From: Agroathelia rolfsii
Lineage: Eukaryota; Basidiomycota; Agaricomycetes; Amylocorticiales; Amylocorticiaceae
DNA: 64,000 nucleotides
Assembly: GCA_018343915.1 (NCBI GenBank)
Contig: JABRWF010000005.1
Span: 1,709,001-1,773,000, forward strand
Direction: 5' to 3'
The position numbers were made by a program, and so were the translations under genes. Of this stretch, positions 1-11,172 are shown one piece after another. Position 1 is the first letter of the stretch; every line of letters begins with the position of its first letter. The notes under the pieces were generated by a model. That model ran no database searches and was not told the DNA's origin. It was given only the letters and a program-made list of their open reading frames with translations.

Positions 1-2
1 AC

Positions 3-957
3 GTCTTCAACAATACATCCGTCATCCAAGACGAAGTTCTTTCTAGTCGAATAGGTCTCGTTCCATTGAACGTTGATCCCAGTTTGATAGATTGGTCGCC
101 GCGTAAGCTATCAGTTGGATTTTCTATCCTTGCTATCATGATGTGAAGTCTGATGAACGAACGAACGAACTCTCCCCCGTCTACTCGAATTAAAAAAAAA
201 AAAAAAAAAATCATATAGCTGGAGCAGGACCTACCGACCAAAACACTCTCGTCTTCACGCTCAACGTCACCTGCACACGAGCCCCCGTGGCCAACCAACA
301 AAAAGGCAAAAAGAAGACGACTACCACCACCGCCAACGCCCCCTCGGAAGCCGAGTCATCCTCATCCCCATCGACTACGACGAATAATTCGCCGTACATC
401 AACGAATATGTCTATTCAGGCGACCTCAAGTGGCGTCCAGAGGGCGACCAACCGACGATGCTCACGGACCCCGTTCCGAGCGTGCTGAACCCGAACATTG
501 TGCTTGCCAAGTTACGACCGGGGCAGGATATTTCGATGGAATGTCATGCGATCAAGGGTGTTGGTATGGATCATGCCAAGTTTAGTCCAGTCGGTATGTT
601 ATATGTCTTCCTCAATTTGCGGCATAACTCAAACCAATAATAATAATAATATCTATGAAAAAAAAACAGCGACGGCATCATACCGCATCCTCCCCACCGT
701 CCATATCCTCAAACCGATCCCGCCCGAACACGCCGACAAGTTTGCGAAATGCTTTAGTCCGGGCGTGATCCGCGTGGATCCGCAGACGAAGGCGGTGAGC
801 GTGGACCCCGTCGGTGTGCGGAACGATACCGTCAGCCGCGAGGTGCTGCGGCATCCCGAGTTTGAAGGCATGGTTCAGCTTGGACGAAAGAGGGATATAT
901 TTTTGTGTATGTACTTTTTTTTCATCTTCTTTCTTACCCTTGATATATGCGGTACTG

Positions 958-1049
<92 letters not shown>

Positions 1050-1240
1050 ACATTATACCAGTCAACATCGAGTCTGAGTCGGCGTACAAGCCAGAACGAC
1101 TATTGCCTGAGGCGATCAAGGTGATGAGAAACAAGATCGCGACGATTCGGACGGCTGCACAGGCCCTTGTTGTCGATGCTTCTGCGGCATCATCTTCTGG
1201 CAAGGGGAGCGATGGAGACGTTGAGATGGCTGCACCTTGA
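3..1240 (+). CDS. RPC40: RNA polymerase I/III subunit AC40 (RPAC1), 5' end cut by window
   Basis: This is the shared alpha-like subunit of RNA polymerases I and III, which act in rRNA and tRNA/5S synthesis; it dimerises with AC19 to nucleate assembly. The model has four exons: 3-102, 219-593, 670-906 and 1062-1240, and the spliced frame stays open for 296 residues to the TGA at 1238. The first exon reads [16 protein letters not shown], the alpha-motif of the family. Further conserved pieces are the [19 protein letters not shown] stretch, the KFSPVATASYR loop and the C-terminal helix around [16 protein letters not shown]. About 50-70 N-terminal residues lie outside the window. The third intron is almost entirely a (CA)n tract. 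A Thr/Ser-rich insert with a lysine run follows [13 protein letters not shown] in exon 2. The gene converges with the next one. Confidence 0.93.
960..1047. repeat. (CA)44 microsatellite inside an intron of RPC40
   Basis: An uninterrupted AC/CA dinucleotide tract of about 88 bp fills most of the 155-nt third intron (907-1061) of the RPC40 homologue. It lies between the donor GTATGT and an acceptor ending ATACCAG. On translation it gives meaningless Thr-His or Val-Cys ladders in several frames. Confidence 0.95.
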
Positions 1241-1710
1241 GAGTGATGTATGTCTTAATGTTCTGGGTTGTCATTCAGAGTAGGACTGGGATTGGGACTT
1301 GTCGAGGAGAGGAAGAAGAAGAGAATCCGACTAGGAACATGCAAATTCAGGCTTACGATGCGAGAAGAAAAAAAAAATTCTAAAAACGTCAATTGTATAT
1401 ACTGAGTATGCGAGGGTATATGATATTATATACAAGCGGTTCCTTAGTGTCTATTAGTGTACAATGGTGGAAGGAGGGGAAGATGAGAGAGAGAGAGGGA
1501 GAGAGAGATAGGAAAAAGGAAATAAAACAAGAAAAACAATAAACAGAGGGAAAGGTCGTGAATGAATGCAAAGTGACGGTGTGTATATGTCGGCTGAGAG
1601 CAAGATGAGACAGAAAAGAGAGTGGGATGAGGTGAATATATCAGGATGCAAAGAAGCAGAGAACGAGGGAAATGGAACAAAAAGAAAAAGAAAAGAAATA
1701 TATAAAACAA
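1241..1710. other. Intergenic, convergent 3' ends
   Basis: This is the space between two gene 3' ends. It is purine-rich, with a GA-rich stretch near 1480-1510. I see no gene; it is presumably 3' UTR and polyadenylation sequence for both neighbours. Confidence 0.6.
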
Positions 1711-2573
1711 TCAACTCATTAATCTCTCGCCCCAGACGAGCCGCACCTTGTGAGCACGGATAACGCCTCTGACGACAATAAATGCAAACCAGAGGCACGC
1801 AAAGAGGGTGAGGATGTAGCACAGACGAATGATCGCCCGCCAACGCACAGAAACGGGCGTATCGTGCGTGAAGACGATCGCCCAGTGTCGTTTGGGCCAG
1901 TCGGTGTCAAGCCAGGTGAGGTCGTCCATGAGGCTTTCGGCCTGCAATACGCATGATCATGGTAGCATATTATGACATAGCATGAGAATGTTAGTTTGAA
2001 CCACGATTCCAATCTCCCCCTTGACTGACCTTTTTTCGGCCCGAATCGTACAGTGCCCGAATAGCAGTGACCTGTCCGTCGATGGCGTCGAGACGGACGG
2101 AGAGATCGGCGAGAGTTTTGCTTGCTTCTTCTAGCTCCTCGTGGATGTGTGGGACGTCCTTTAAGAGTGCATGCTCTGCACGGGCAGTCTTGGACTGAAT
2201 AAGATAAAAGCATGCACGGGTCAGGCGTGATGGAAATGATATAGCTACAGCATACTGAGAGACGGACCTGGATGGTAGAGAAAGTATCTTGCAGCATGTT
2301 GTCGATAGTCCGAAAGTTGCTCAGGTTTTCAATAAGCTTTCCCTGGTCACGAGAGAGGAGGAGGAGGAGGAGGAGGAGGAGGAGGGGGGGGCGATAGGGG
2401 CAAACAACATTCGTCAGCTGTGTGTATATATCATATGCAGTCGGTATAAAAATTCACATGCGTACCTCTAACTCCTTCATCTGATATTCATACTGTAGAG
2501 CGCGATTGGACGAGGTCTCGATGACATCGTCGAGTGGGATGTTTATAGGAGTCGTGTCGAGATGCGGTGTCAT
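1711..2573 (-). CDS. Small coiled-coil protein with a C-terminal membrane anchor, function unknown
   Basis: Four exons on the minus strand (2573-2466, 2342-2268, 2194-2030, 1941-1711) splice in phase 0 to a 192-residue protein. I do not recognise the family. Residues about 25-115 are rich in charged and leucine residues in a heptad-like pattern, suggesting coiled coil. They include the stretch HIHEELEEASKTLADLSVRL. Near the C-terminus a hydrophobic span (RLCYILTLFACLWFAFIVV) is followed by basic residues, so the chain is probably tail-anchored with a cytosolic N-terminus. A tethering or SNARE-like role would fit this layout, but no diagnostic motif is visible. The start ATG at 2573 is the first in frame. 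The first intron holds a (GAG)n tract. Confidence 0.72.
2354..2389. repeat. (GAG)n trinucleotide tract ending in a G-run, intronic
   Basis: A run of GAG triplets ends in eight or nine G residues. It lies inside the first intron of the minus-strand coiled-coil gene, close to its splice acceptor, where it forms a polypyrimidine-like tract on the coding strand. Confidence 0.85.
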
Positions 2574-3059
2574 GTGTGTTGTCTAGGTATGTATGTACAA
2601 GTGCAGATGCAAGTTTGGGAGGGCAGCAGTAGAAAGAGAGACGTGGAGAGAACAAGAGCTGGATATTTAATATTGAGCGGACGATATAAGAAAATTGCAA
2701 CGGCCGGGTCAAGAAAGAAGATTTAAAGAGGCAGCAGGCGATTGTTACGTTAAAATCCGAGGAGGTGAATAGAGACGATAGCCATGAGCAGCAGAGGCAG
2801 TCGTCGCTGGTTGTCTCCAATCCAATCACACTTGGCTGCTGCTGCATGGCCTCTCGGCCGATGATGGATATCCATATATAGTATACTCGGCATGCCGCTC
2901 TTGCCTGAAATGGAAGAATTTAGCCATAGATCAGTCAACGGAAGCATACCATAAATGTGCTCTTCCGGGGTCAAATGACGCGGCTTGCTTCTCGTCTTCA
3001 CACCAGGCACATCCCGGACTAAGCACTAAGCACCCACGGGGCAGTCCAAATTCCAATTC
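2574..3059. other. Divergent promoter region
   Basis: This is a head-to-head spacer of about 490 bp between the minus-strand coiled-coil gene and the plus-strand SnoaL-like gene, so it should carry both promoters. No clear TATA box or other site was recognised. Confidence 0.5.
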
Positions 3060-3527
3060 ATGGCTACTTATGCACGTATGCTCGCATCGACCAAGGCGCT
3101 CTGCGCCGCCTTTGCTGCAAAAGCAGATCCCGAGGAGCTCTTGGACCACTTTTCTGATACACACCAAATATCCGTCTTTGAGCATGGCTTACCTTCTTTG
3201 GCGCCCTTCCTTGGTCGCCCATTCAACGGCGTAAATGGGGTCGAAAAATACTTTACTCTCATTGGCGAATTACTCAGCTTTGAGAAGATGGAATTTGATA
3301 ATTACTTTGTGGACGAAGAGAAGCAAAGAGCCTGTGTGCAGGGCGAAGCCAAGTTCACGTGGAACGAGACGGGTGAATCCTGGGAGGAGCGGTTCGTATA
3401 CGTCCTCGATTTTGACGATGAGGCCAAAGTGGTCGATTACCGCGTTTGGGCGGACACCGGCGCTGCGTACTTGGCCAGCACGAGCCAACTGAAGCAGGTC
3501 AATGAATCCGCAGCTACCAAGGCATGA
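3060..3527 (+). CDS. SnoaL/NTF2-like domain protein
   Basis: This is an intronless frame of 155 residues. Its size and pattern (N-terminal helices, a DPEELLDHFSD segment, then strands containing FLGRPFNGVNGVEKYFTLI, FDNYFVDEE, EAKFTWNETGESWEERFVYV and VVDYRVWADTGAAYLAS) match the cone-shaped alpha+beta NTF2/SnoaL fold. That fold binds small hydrophobic ligands or works as an isomerase, cyclase or dehydratase. Such single-domain proteins are common in fungi and usually uncharacterised, so the substrate cannot be inferred. There is no signal peptide, so it is probably cytosolic. The ATG at 3060 is the first in frame and gives a typical family length. Confidence 0.8.
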   Translation: MATYARMLASTKALCAAFAAKADPEELLDHFSDTHQISVFEHGLPSLAPFLGRPFNGVNGVEKYFTLIGELLSFEKMEFDNYFVDEEKQRACVQGEAKFTWNETGESWEERFVYVLDFDDEAKVVDYRVWADTGAAYLASTSQLKQVNESAATKA

Positions 3528-4333
3528 AACTCTAGAGTGGCGATATTTCTATGGGAACACGCAAGGTGATTGTATGCGTGCAGATTTACACAAAGGACAA
3601 TAATACTATATGTAGCTAGTTGTAAATTGTTAGATTGTCGCGGTTACTTGTATGTATGTGTCTTGGGCTACTGAAATTTATTTGTAGTAAACTTGGAATC
3701 ACTGTCAATGACAACAGTGAAGTGACATGTTATCAAGAGTTCCCAGACAAAAAGCCCCTCCTCCAAGCCAGTGCCACGGATAACGATAACGAACTGTATA
3801 ATTTGATGTTGTGCTACTAGTCGCTGTCGGACTAGTTGGGCTACTGTGATTTTATGACTGAATCAAGTTTGCCATTGTGGAACTAGAATCATGGCTTGTC
3901 TCGAGTCTGAGCCATTAAAGGTATTAATATATTAGCTGCTGCTTACATCATCCGGTCGGGATCCGGAGAAGGCCGAAGAGAGAAAATGTTAGTTATCAGC
4001 TGAACCGGGCTGCTGCTGCTTGGACTTGGACTTGTGCGTCGACTACAACCCGAAGTTCAGCCAGGAGCTGCTGCTATCTCTTTCCTTTTCTCCTTTTTAT
4101 CCTATTACTCCTACTCATCGGTGGCGCAGTGCGTCAGTCTGCCTTCTCTACCGCACTATCTTGTCCGGCCTCTCGGTCTCCATAATAATACCTCTACGCA
4201 ATCACATCAGCGCCCCCTCTGTCACTCCGTGCCTTTGGCTGTCTTACTCATCTGCTATATCTCTCTCTCGGGTCACCAGCCATCTCTCTACGCAATACAT
4301 CCCCCCCCCCCAGCCCTTTCTCTCTATTGTCCG
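3528..4333. other. Intergenic, promoter of the copper ATPase gene
   Basis: This is about 800 bp between two co-directional genes. The 3' half is C/T-rich (for example a C-run near 4300), typical of fungal pyrimidine-rich leaders. I see no gene and no confident copper-response element. Confidence 0.5.
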
Positions 4334-7300
4334 ATGTCTGGCTTGCTGCAGACCATCATTTCCAAATCACCTCTTACTGCCGTTTCTCCTCTCGCGAGCA
4401 CAGATGGCGGCAAAGTCGGACTACCCACGAGCTCACAGGAGCCTCTACTGGATGGCAAGGAGAACTTTGGCAAATGCGAGCTGAGGATAGAGGGCATGAC
4501 CTGTGGTGCTTGTGTTGAAGTGCGTATTCACTTGCTTTGTCAATGAAAGAACGCAGTTAACCGCCGCAGTGCAGTCCATCGAAGGTATGCTGCGCACACA
4601 ATCAGGCATCCACTCCGTCAAAGTCGCCCTATTGGCTGAGCGCGGAGTCATCGAGTACGATCCGTCGGTATGGAATGTAGAAAAAATCATCGAGGTAAAA
4701 AAAGAAAAGAAAAGAAAAAAATCCTACCTCACTTTCTCCTCTCTCGGCGCCTATTAACATTCTCTCTACTTCTCCTAGGAAATATCCGACATTGGATTCG
4801 ATGCTACTGAGATCCCGACTGCCCGTGCTGACACGGTGACGCTACGCGTTTACGGCATGACTTGCTCCGCTTGCACCTCTGCCGTTGAATCGGGGCTTCT
4901 CGCCCTTCCCGGCGTTACAAGCGTCGCCGTCTCACTGGCCGCCAACTCATGCAAGGTCAACTTTGACCGCTCCGTTGTCGGCCCACGGGAAATCGTAGAA
5001 ACCGTCGAAGACATGGGTTTCGATGCCGTGGTCTCCGACCAGGACGATGCGACGCAGCTCCAGTCCCTCACCCGCGTCAAGGAAGTGACCGAGTGGCGCT
5101 CACGGTTCCGCTGGAGCATTGCCTTTGTGGTGCCCGTGTTCTTCCTCAGTATGATCGCGCCGCGCATTCCCTTCCTGCGCCCGATCGTGGGCCACCGGCT
5201 CGTGCGCGGGCTCTACCTCGGCGATCTGCTCGTCTGCATCATCACCACACCCGCGCAGTTCTGGCTTGGACAGAAATTCTACCGCAACGCGTTCAAGGCG
5301 CTCAAGCACAAATCGGCCACGATGGACGTGCTCGTCATGCTCGGCACATCTGCCGCCTATTTTTACTCCCTTTTCGCCCTCATCTTTGCGTTGCTGCGTA
5401 GCCCTGACGATGGGGATTCCAGACCGTTTGTATTCTTCGACACCAGCACGATGCTGATCATGTTCGTCTCCCTTGGCCGCTTCCTCGAGAACAAAGCGAA
5501 AGGGCGCACAAGCGCGGCACTGACGGACCTCATGGCGCTCGCACCATCAATGGCGACCATCTACACCGACGCACCCGCGTGCACGACGGAGAAGCGGATC
5601 CCGACCGAGCTCGTCCAGGTCGGCGACATTGTCAAGCTCGTGCCGGGCGACAAGGTCCCCGCGGACGGCACCGTCGTCTGTGGCGCGTCGAGCGTCGACG
5701 AGAGCGCCGTGACTGGCGAGCCCGTCCCCGTGCTCAAGCAGGCCGGCGATAGCGTGATTGGCGGGACGGTCAACGGCCTCGGCACGTTCGACATGCGCGT
5801 CACGCGCGCGGGCAAGGACACTGCGCTCGCGCAGATCGTGCGCCTTGTGGAGGAGGCGCAGACGAGCAAGGCGCCGATCCAGGCGTTTGCGGATAAAGTA
5901 GCTGGGTATTTCGTCCCCGTCGTGATCTCGCTCGCGCTGGCGACGTTTGCGGTCTGGATGGCGCTCTCGTACGGGCTGATCGGCGACGAGGCGCTGCCGG
6001 AGATGTTTAAGCGCCATGGGGCGAGCAAATTTGCGGTGTGCTTGCAGATGTGTATCAGCGTCGTCGTCGTCGCGTGTCCGTGTGCGCTTGGGCTGGCGAC
6101 GCCGACGGCGATCATGGTCGGCACCGGTATGGGCGCCAAGAACGGGATTTTGATCAAGGGTGGGCGCGCGCTCGAGGCGAGCAGGTCGATTCGCAGGATT
6201 GTCATGGATAAGACGGGCACGGTGACGCTTGGCAAGTTGACCGTCGCGCGGCTCGCGTGGGCGGCAGATCATCATGGAACGAGTTCTGTGGTGGAAGATG
6301 ACAATCACGCTAGTCTAAACGGTCTCTGTGCGGACGGAGTGACGACGCGTGCGCGGCTTCTAGCTCTCGTCTGTGCCACCGAAGCGCGATCGGAACATCC
6401 GCTGGCTAAAGCCGTCGCCGTCCATGGCAAGGGTTTACTCGTTCAGTCCGGTTTGGAAACGATCGAACCTACGATAGAATCCTTTGAGAGCGTCACCGGT
6501 GCCGGCGTCCGCGCCGTCCTATCCCACGCAGGCAGCAAGTATTCCCTTCTTATCGGTAGCGCACGCTTTGCAACACAGACGGACCGCGACGACGCACTGC
6601 CTGCTTCTCTCGCCAGCGTGACCGAACATGAGACCGACCTGGGTCGCACTGTGATCTATGCTTCGCTAGCCCGCGGTAACAATTCGACAACGGCTGTGCG
6701 CGCTCCCGAAGTCGTGTTGGCCATCTCGCTCGCGGACGCGCCTAAGCCGTCCTCTGCGCGCGCGATCGCGGCGCTGCAAGAGATGGGCATCGAGGTGCAC
6801 ATGATGACGGGCGACGGACAGACGGCGGCGGTGGCGATTGCCAAGCAAGTCGGGATCAAGCCTGAGAATGTGTTGGCGAGCATGAGCCCCAAGGGTAAGG
6901 CGTCCGCGATCACGGAGTTGATGGAGAAGGACAAGAGCGGGGGTGGTGTGGCGATGGTATGTTTCCTTCTCTCCCTCCTGCTGGTTTTTTGTTTTGTTTT
7001 TTGTTTTGCTTTTTTATATGCCTACCTATATCGGAAATCTTACCGCCCTTACAGGTTGGCGATGGTATCAACGACTCGCCGGCCCTGGTCGCAGCCACGC
7101 TTGGGATCGCGCTCTCCTCCGGCACCTCCGTCGCGATCGAGGCGGCCGATATCGTGCTTATGCGCTCGGACCTGCTCGACGTCGTCGCGGCGCTGCATCT
7201 CTCGCGAAGCATCTTCTCCGTCATCCTTCGGAACTTCGTCTGGGCGTGTATATACAACGTGTTTGGCATCCCGCTTGCGATGGGCCTCTTGCTGCCGTTT

Positions 7301-7570
7301 GGGCTATATATGCACCCGATGCTTGCTGGCGGCGCGATGGCATTCTCGAGCGTGAGCGTCGTGACGAGCTCGCTGATGCTCCGCTGGTGGGTGCGCCCCC
7401 GGGCCAGTGTGATGCCGGGTGAGGAGGTCCGCGGCGAGACATTGATGATGAGCGCACGGGCTGCCGTGGCGGGCGTATGGGAGGGCTTCAAAGGCACGTT
7501 TAGGTTCGGACGGCGGGTGGAAGCGGAGGGGTATAGTCAGATACCTATGGAGGTTAGAGAAACTGTTTGA
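4334..7570 (+). CDS. CCC2: Copper-transporting P1B-type ATPase (Ccc2/ATP7 type)
   Basis: It pumps Cu(I) from the cytosol into the late secretory pathway, where it loads secreted copper enzymes such as multicopper oxidases and laccases; copper is normally delivered by Atx1. Four exons (4334-4519, 4575-4694, 4779-6956, 7055-7570) give 999 residues, the usual length. Two N-terminal heavy-metal domains carry GMTCGAC (Cys57, Cys60) and GMTCSAC (Cys131, Cys134). Further motifs are the actuator TGE (414-416), the transmembrane metal site CPC (535-537) in ACPCALGLATP, the phosphorylation loop DKTGT with Asp579, the SEHPLAKAV motif of the nucleotide domain, and the hinge GDGINDSPAL (from 830) at the start of exon 4. 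All catalytic residues are intact. The start was chosen as the first ATG in frame (MSGLL) that keeps the usual short leader before the first metal domain. Confidence 0.96.
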
Positions 7571-8242
7571 TTGGGGTTTCTCTTTTATTTTTCTTCTTCC
7601 TCTTCCTCAAATGTTTATTTATTGATGTAATTTGCTTCGTCAAAGTGGTTTAGCTCTCTTCCTCCTTCTTTATCTTTTTTTTTCTTCTTTTTCTAATTGA
7701 CATAGCTGTAATCCTCAAGTTTTTCCGAGTTTGTATACCAGTACTTTTTGCCGTTTCTCTCCGTCGGTTTTCGTTAGAGCCTTGACATTTCCTGTCTTTA
7801 CTGCATGCTACTTTTTTCGTTTTTTTTTTCGTGATTGGTGACATTTGGGACGCTGGTTAGCCATATCTTATCCACTACTCTTGTGTTGTCATTCAAGACT
7901 CGAGGAGAATAGAAGGCTTTCTACACTTACACACTAATTAAACTAATTGTAAACACAACACGACCTGTTAACATGGGTGAGTACTAATACGTCATGGTTG
8001 CTTCTTTCCCAAGGACCACTACTACTAGGGACCACTGGCATTACTGGCAGCAGCTCAAGTTGTTCTACTGAACATCGTTCCAATCTAGTCTTTTCTCAGA
8101 GAGTCTTTGCTTACTGTTGGATCTGAGTGTTACCACGCTGCTCAATCGAGCGCACGCACACACACACACACACAAGCTTCAATAGTAGTAACATCCTGTC
8201 GCTTGCCATCCGTTGCCAGTGCCAACACCATTCTAAATTTCG
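7571..8242. other. Intergenic, T-rich
   Basis: The 3' flank of the copper ATPase gene (T-rich) runs into the promoter of the next gene. A short CA tract lies near 8157-8174. I see no gene. Confidence 0.5.
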
Positions 8243-9618
8243 ATGATCGGGAGCGTATTTCTTGGGGACCTGCAGCGCTCGCGCGTCTTCTCCAACCCGA
8301 CGACACCCCCGCCTCTATCGCCCACGACGGCCGTGTCGTTCCAGAGCATGGTGTCTGTACCTGACTCACCATCATCATCATCTGGGGCATCATCCTCATC
8401 CTCACCATCAGCTCCTGTTCCTGCTACTGTATCCTCACAGGACCAACAACAACAAGCACAACCGCCACCCCTACCACTATCACTGCCTACAGGGGGCGCC
8501 GCCGCCGGTGGTCCTGTGATCGTCGACCCTGTGCTGGCGCTAGAATTGCGCCTGCGGTGGCTAGAAGCGCTCCTCGTGGGCGTGCAGAAGGATAGCAGGA
8601 AGAAGGGTAAGGACAGGGAGAGGACAGCAGTTATCATCCCTAGCATCATCACCAAGAACGGTCAGAGTCTATTGCGCCTCGCGGGGGACGTACAGCGGCG
8701 TCTGAATGAGGTCGTGAACGGAAACGAGGGTCTGAAGCGGTTTATGGTCCACTGTGAGCTTTTTTTTTTGATTATGCACGTAAAAAAAAAAAGTGCACTA
8801 CCGCTGCTACTGCTGTGCACTACCATGACCACTATTACGATTGCACACGTTCATAGCAGCATTCACTGATACACAGATCTGCGTGTTTTTTTACATATAA
8901 TCAGATGACCAGTACAGCCATTTGCTAACGCCCGCATTTGCTCTCGCCGGTCTTGGCGCAAATGGCCCCCCATCGTACGAGAGTATGACTGCGGCTGAGC
9001 TTGACGCCTACCTGAGGGAGATGGAGCCTGATATCCGTGCCGCCGAACGAGACATGCGGGAGATTGAGCTTCTCGAAAAGAAAGGTGTCACGGGTGCTGG
9101 AAAGCTGGCAGGTATGTGGTGATTAGCGCCTTTTCCTTTTCTTTTTTTATTTTGTTCCATCCGTTCTCTTATGTCGTACCGTGCCGTTTCGGTATACTGA
9201 TGTTGATGTTGATGATGTTGTTGCTTGTACATTTTTCCACCTCTTTCTTTGGGCTGGGCATGCGTCTTTCCCCAAATAGATTACGAGGAGCTTCTACCCA
9301 GGTTAGAAGCGCTGATCAAAGCGCACGAGGATGACGAGCGAATGGCTTCATCATTAGAGAAACGTCTAGCTGTCCTCATGGAACGCCATACAACGCAGGT
9401 ATGTCCAACGTGGCTTTCTCTGTTCTTTTACCCTGTCCCCATTTTTCTCCATACGTGACTGATGATGGATGGCCCTTATGGCCGTGCTCGCCCACACGTA
9501 GGTTGACGCGCTATCAGAGCTCTTTGTGTCGTGGGACGATGTGATTACCTCGGCGGAGGAGAGGATTGTCAAAATAGAGCGGGCCAAGGACGAGCGCAGG
9601 CGGCTCGGGTATGAATAA
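8243..9618 (+). CDS. Probable dynactin subunit 3 (p22/p24)-like protein
   Basis: Four exons (8243-8753, 8905-9111, 9280-9398, 9502-9618) splice without a break to 317 residues. Residues 1-90 are a Ser/Pro/Gln-rich disordered leader. The rest is helical with four parts: a leading LELRLRWLEALLVG helix, a long middle with YLREMEPDIRAAERDMREIE, the segment DYEELLPRLEALIKAHEDDE, and a last helix SELFVSWDDVITSAEERI. This order, and the final LF-x-x-W-D/E pattern, resemble the small shoulder subunit of dynactin (human DCTN3 ends QFVQWDELL). That subunit stabilises the dynactin shoulder, which links dynein to its cargo. Identity at this distance is low, so the call rests on layout and a few positions. 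Alternative: another coiled-coil kinetochore or motor adaptor. Confidence 0.55.
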
Positions 9619-10306
9619 CGTCCGTAATAGGATCATCATCTATCAATGATCCTGCCATCCATCGGGCAATTATACCAATGGCACGGAGAACGTCGCTGCG
9701 AGGTGTTCCTATTCCATGCCGATTGGTGACAGCCATTGATTTTCACCTCTCACCCTCTTCTTTCGTTATTATGGTAATATGCGCATTTACGCTTGCAATC
9801 GGTCGGGCTGCCCGTTATGCATTTTGCGTTTCCCAATTCATAAACGAATTGAATGGTTAGGCATGACAGAGTTCTGGAGCATTATACTGTTTGTTCGATT
9901 TTAATGAATTTCTATTGGCGATAATAACTATAATCACTCAATCTCGTTCCTTCCCCTTCTGTTCTTATTTATTCATGGAACTTTCGCGTGCGGACGAGAA
10001 TAAAAAGCAGGGTAATCAGCGGCGTCAATAATGCACGGCATGCAAGAGAGACTGGCCTCGCGGACTCTATCCATCACGGAGATTGCTCTGAATGACATAC
10101 GGCAGCCCGGCCTTTATTGAATGCCTTACGTTTGCAAGTTAGGAACCATCTACAGATCGAAGCATGTCGAAAAAAACTACGATGAATTGTCCCTGACTTG
10201 TCAGCCGGGTAACGCATCATGGCAATGTAAGACGTGCCTCTCTGGATTGGGTTTATCTTGACGCTGTGAGCCCGCGTTGCTCTCCCCGAAAGTCCCCTCC
10301 GCACAC
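9619..10306. other. Intergenic
   Basis: This is about 690 bp between co-directional genes, with AT-rich sequence around 9880-9930. I see no gene or RNA signature. Confidence 0.5.
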
Positions 10307-11172
10307 ATGGACCTCGCACTCATCGTCGACTTCGAAGAAGCACCTTGCCCGCGCTGTGGCACTCTCTTCCAATACGCCAAGGGGGCGCCCTGGAAGGTAA
10401 GAACTGATATTCCTCTCTCTCTCTTTTTTTAATATCTATCCTTTGTGTTTCTCCGATCGGGCTCAAGCTCAGACGTTCTTCTTTCTTGTAAATCACAGGG
10501 ACTATATGCGTAAGTAAAAATATATACGCCTCTCTTTGTGACTGACCCCTTGTCATCTGGGGGAAGAAACGTACCTTTCTTTGTTTTGGTTTGCTTATTT
10601 CTACTTTTATTAGTATCGAATTTGAAGAACACTTGGCCAGTTGCGTTGGCTATGTACATGGACAGTTCGTAGCACTTTTTCGATTCTGGCCAGAAAATCT
10701 CACAGTCTCGAATTTCTAACGGGTATCGTTTTGTTATTTGATCCTTGCAGATCAGCAGAGAGCACATCTCGTCGAGCGTCTAATCCTCGCAAAAAGAGGT
10801 GCGTAGCCAAGCGGCTGATAGACAAACACACACATTGCAGTCAGCTGCTAACCACTCCCTCTTTCGTCTTGTAGTGCCCCCAGTCAGCTCTTGCAACAAA
10901 TCGCTAAAAGGAAAGCTGAGCTGGAGAACCATCCACATACGGCAGAGGTCCTCCCAGGCTCTGTCAAGTGCGCACGATGTAGCGCATGGATTACACTGAC
11001 AGGTCCGTTCCACGTCAATGCGTGGATAAGACACACCATGTTTTGTTCCAAGATACGGGAATATCAGGTACAAGGTCTTTTTCGTGTCTTGCCACCATTC
11101 TTTTTTTTTTTTTTTTTTTTTTTTACTCATTAGTCAGGAGCAGGCCCGCGCCCAGACATCATGAATTCATAA
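10307..11172 (+). CDS. Small protein with two CxxC...HxxxC zinc-binding modules, includes an 11-nt microexon
   Basis: No named family was recognised. Six exons restore an open frame: 10307-10396, 10499-10509 (11 nt), 10614-10664, 10751-10798, 10875-11067 and 11134-11172, giving about 143 residues. The spliced chain has two similar metal-binding modules: C14-x2-C17...H40-x3-C44, and C99-x2-C102...H120-x3-C124 (from CARCSAWITL). Module 1 exists only after splicing through the microexon, which supplies GLY and part of an Ala codon. A basic linker with SRRASNPRKK and a short helix (QLLQQIAKRKAELE) join the modules. A nucleic-acid or protein-binding role is plausible but unproven. The third donor is the weak GTTCGT. 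The last exon is uncertain: using the acceptor 4 nt further on would end the protein in EQARAQTS instead. Confidence 0.6.

Noticed and set aside
498..1124. Long plus-strand frame with a Thr-His ladder (and Val-Cys ladders on the other strand)
   Set aside because: It is a read-through of the (CA)n intron of RPC40 and has no independent coding support.
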